Positions 63,285 through 64,000 of a DNA stretch of 64,000 nt are shown in pieces. The stretch covers positions 62,001 to 126,000 of the forward strand of contig NZ_JBPPLY010000005.1 of the NCBI RefSeq assembly GCF_051535215.1, in the 5' to 3' direction. How positions within the stretch are numbered: the first letter of the stretch is position 1; every line of letters starts with the position of its first letter. Under the pieces are notes generated by a model that made no database searches, was not told the DNA's origin, and was given only the letters and a program-made list of their open reading frames with translations. Both the position numbers and the translations under genes were made by a program. This DNA is from Nitrobacter sp051535215 (GTDB taxonomy: Bacteria > Pseudomonadota > Alphaproteobacteria > Rhizobiales > Xanthobacteraceae).

Positions 63285-63650
63285 ATGAGCGGCACGATCT
63301 TCATTCGCGGCCTCGTGATCCATGCGCAGCACGGCGTCATGCAGCACGAGACCGAAGTCGGCCAGCGCTTCGTGATGGACATCGAGCTTTCGACCGATCT
63401 GTCGGAATCCTCCCGGACCGACAGGCTCGTCGATACCGTCTCGTATTCCAGCGTGATTGCGACGGCCAGTGCCGCATTCAAGGATGCCAATTACAAGCTG
63501 CTCGAACGCGCGGCAGGCGCGGTCGCCGATGCGGTGCTGACGGCGTTCCCGCGCGTGAACACGATCAAGGTCACCGTCCACAAGCCCCATGCGCCGATCG
63601 CGGCGATCTTCGACGACGTCGGCATCACCCTCATCCGTGGCAGGGACTAG
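63285..63650 (+). CDS. folB: dihydroneopterin aldolase
   Basis: A 121-residue enzyme that cleaves dihydroneopterin to hydroxymethyl-dihydropterin and glycolaldehyde. Family features are GLVIHAQHGVMQHETEVGQRFV (9-30, with the conserved Gly-His-Glu region), VDTVSYSSV and a C-terminal VTVHKPHAPI. Length is normal. It is the middle gene of folP-folB-folK, with folK starting 8 bp after its stop. Confidence 0.96.
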   Translation: MSGTIFIRGLVIHAQHGVMQHETEVGQRFVMDIELSTDLSESSRTDRLVDTVSYSSVIATASAAFKDANYKLLERAAGAVADAVLTAFPRVNTIKVTVHKPHAPIAAIFDDVGITLIRGRD

Positions 63651-63658
63651 CTGTCGCC

Positions 63659-64000
63659 ATGGCCAGCGTGCTGATCGCGCTCGGCGGCAACGTCGGAGAT
63701 GTCCGGCAGACCTTCCGCAAGGCCATCGCCAACATCTGCGGCATGGCGCAGGCGGTACTCGTCGCGCGCTCCTCCGACTACGCGACCCCGCCCTGGGGGG
63801 ACGAAAATCAGGACCGCTTCGTCAACGCCTGCATCGAGATCGAGACCCACCTCGACCCGCACGCGCTGCTGTACACCCTGCACAAGATCGAGACGAAATT
63901 CGGCCGCGACCGCGGCAGGGAAACCCGCTGGGGTCCGCGCACGCTGGATCTCGATCTGATCGCCTATGACGATGCCGTCCTCAACCGGCCGGAACTGAAG
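63659..64000 (+). CDS. folK: HPPK, 6-hydroxymethyl-7,8-dihydropterin pyrophosphokinase (partial)
   Basis: The first 114 residues of an enzyme that pyrophosphorylates hydroxymethyl-dihydropterin with ATP, supplying FolP. LIALGGNVGD (5-14), RSSDYATPPWG, QDRFVNACIEIET and RWGPRTLDLDLIAYDD are all present, with the ATP- and Mg-binding residues of the last block. The frame continues past the right edge. It is the third gene of the folate operon. Confidence 0.95.
   Translation, partial: MASVLIALGGNVGDVRQTFRKAIANICGMAQAVLVARSSDYATPPWGDENQDRFVNACIEIETHLDPHALLYTLHKIETKFGRDRGRETRWGPRTLDLDLIAYDDAVLNRPELK

Overview
The window is gene-dense, GC-rich DNA of chromosomal character. It looks like an alphaproteobacterium of the Bradyrhizobium / Rhodopseudomonas / Nitrobacter / Afipia group (Nitrobacteraceae). 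The pointers are an Usg-family gene, a MucR-type regulator, DUF3126, DUF5330 and DUF6456 proteins, an orphan BcsS-like protein, a groESL operon with a CIRCE-type operator, a Cox/XdhC molybdo-flavoprotein accessory cluster, and several short palindromic intergenic repeats of a kind common in that group. This placement is inference from gene content; no database search was possible. No prophage, insertion sequence, rRNA operon or CRISPR array was seen.

Layout. 1-12.9 kb holds mixed housekeeping genes: cysE, two alpha/beta-type or unknown proteins, a membrane protein whose start codon appears non-canonical, an FAD monooxygenase, an M29 aminopeptidase, tRNA-Leu(UAA), an HCCA-isomerase-like protein, gpt, a CinA-type protein and Usg. 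13-15.6 kb is groES-groEL with an upstream CIRCE-like operator and an unusual tandem duplication of the groEL 3' end before the terminator. 15.7-25.2 kb has envelope and sugar-transfer genes (ArnT-like, GT2-GtrA), a DUF72/DUF488 pair, bcsS, and a TetR - lipoprotein adaptor - ABC ATPase - ABC permease efflux operon with a clear palindromic operator. 25.4-32.1 kb is a minus-strand cluster of CO-dehydrogenase/xanthine-dehydrogenase type (CoxG, CoxS, CoxM, MoxR/CoxD, VWA/CoxE, two XdhC proteins, a molybdopterin-binding/nucleotidyltransferase fusion). It has no large catalytic (CoxL) subunit.

32.2-35 kb has two alpha/beta hydrolases and a small membrane protein. 35.4-40.8 kb is a complete branched-chain amino-acid ABC transporter (LivH, M, G, F, K) ending in a strong terminator. 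41-47 kb has ccdA, a self-processing P1-family hydrolase, a small secreted Gly-rich peptide behind an AT-rich inverted repeat, an outer-membrane barrel protein, an EF-hand (XopAW-like) protein and rpe; two 71-bp repeat copies flank part of this block. 47-49.4 kb is a cobalamin riboswitch and a BtuB-type TonB receptor.

49.6-56.3 kb is a regulatory and cell-envelope block: a peptidoglycan-binding protein overlapping a PAS histidine kinase, DUF5330, SufE, DUF6456 plus a DnaA-like HTH protein behind a palindrome, MucR, and a low-complexity membrane protein. 56.8-61.4 kb has an M20 dipeptidase, a GT87-type membrane transferase and a HerA-like ATPase. 61.7-64 kb has a DUF2267-like fragment, a DUF4332 protein and the folate operon folP-folB-folK, with folK running off the end.

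Working units visible from spacing and overlap: livHMGF-K for amino-acid import; TetR/adaptor/ABC as a self-regulated efflux system; the Cox-like cluster with repeated 4-bp ATGA overlaps, probably co-translated; and folP-folB-folK for tetrahydrofolate synthesis.
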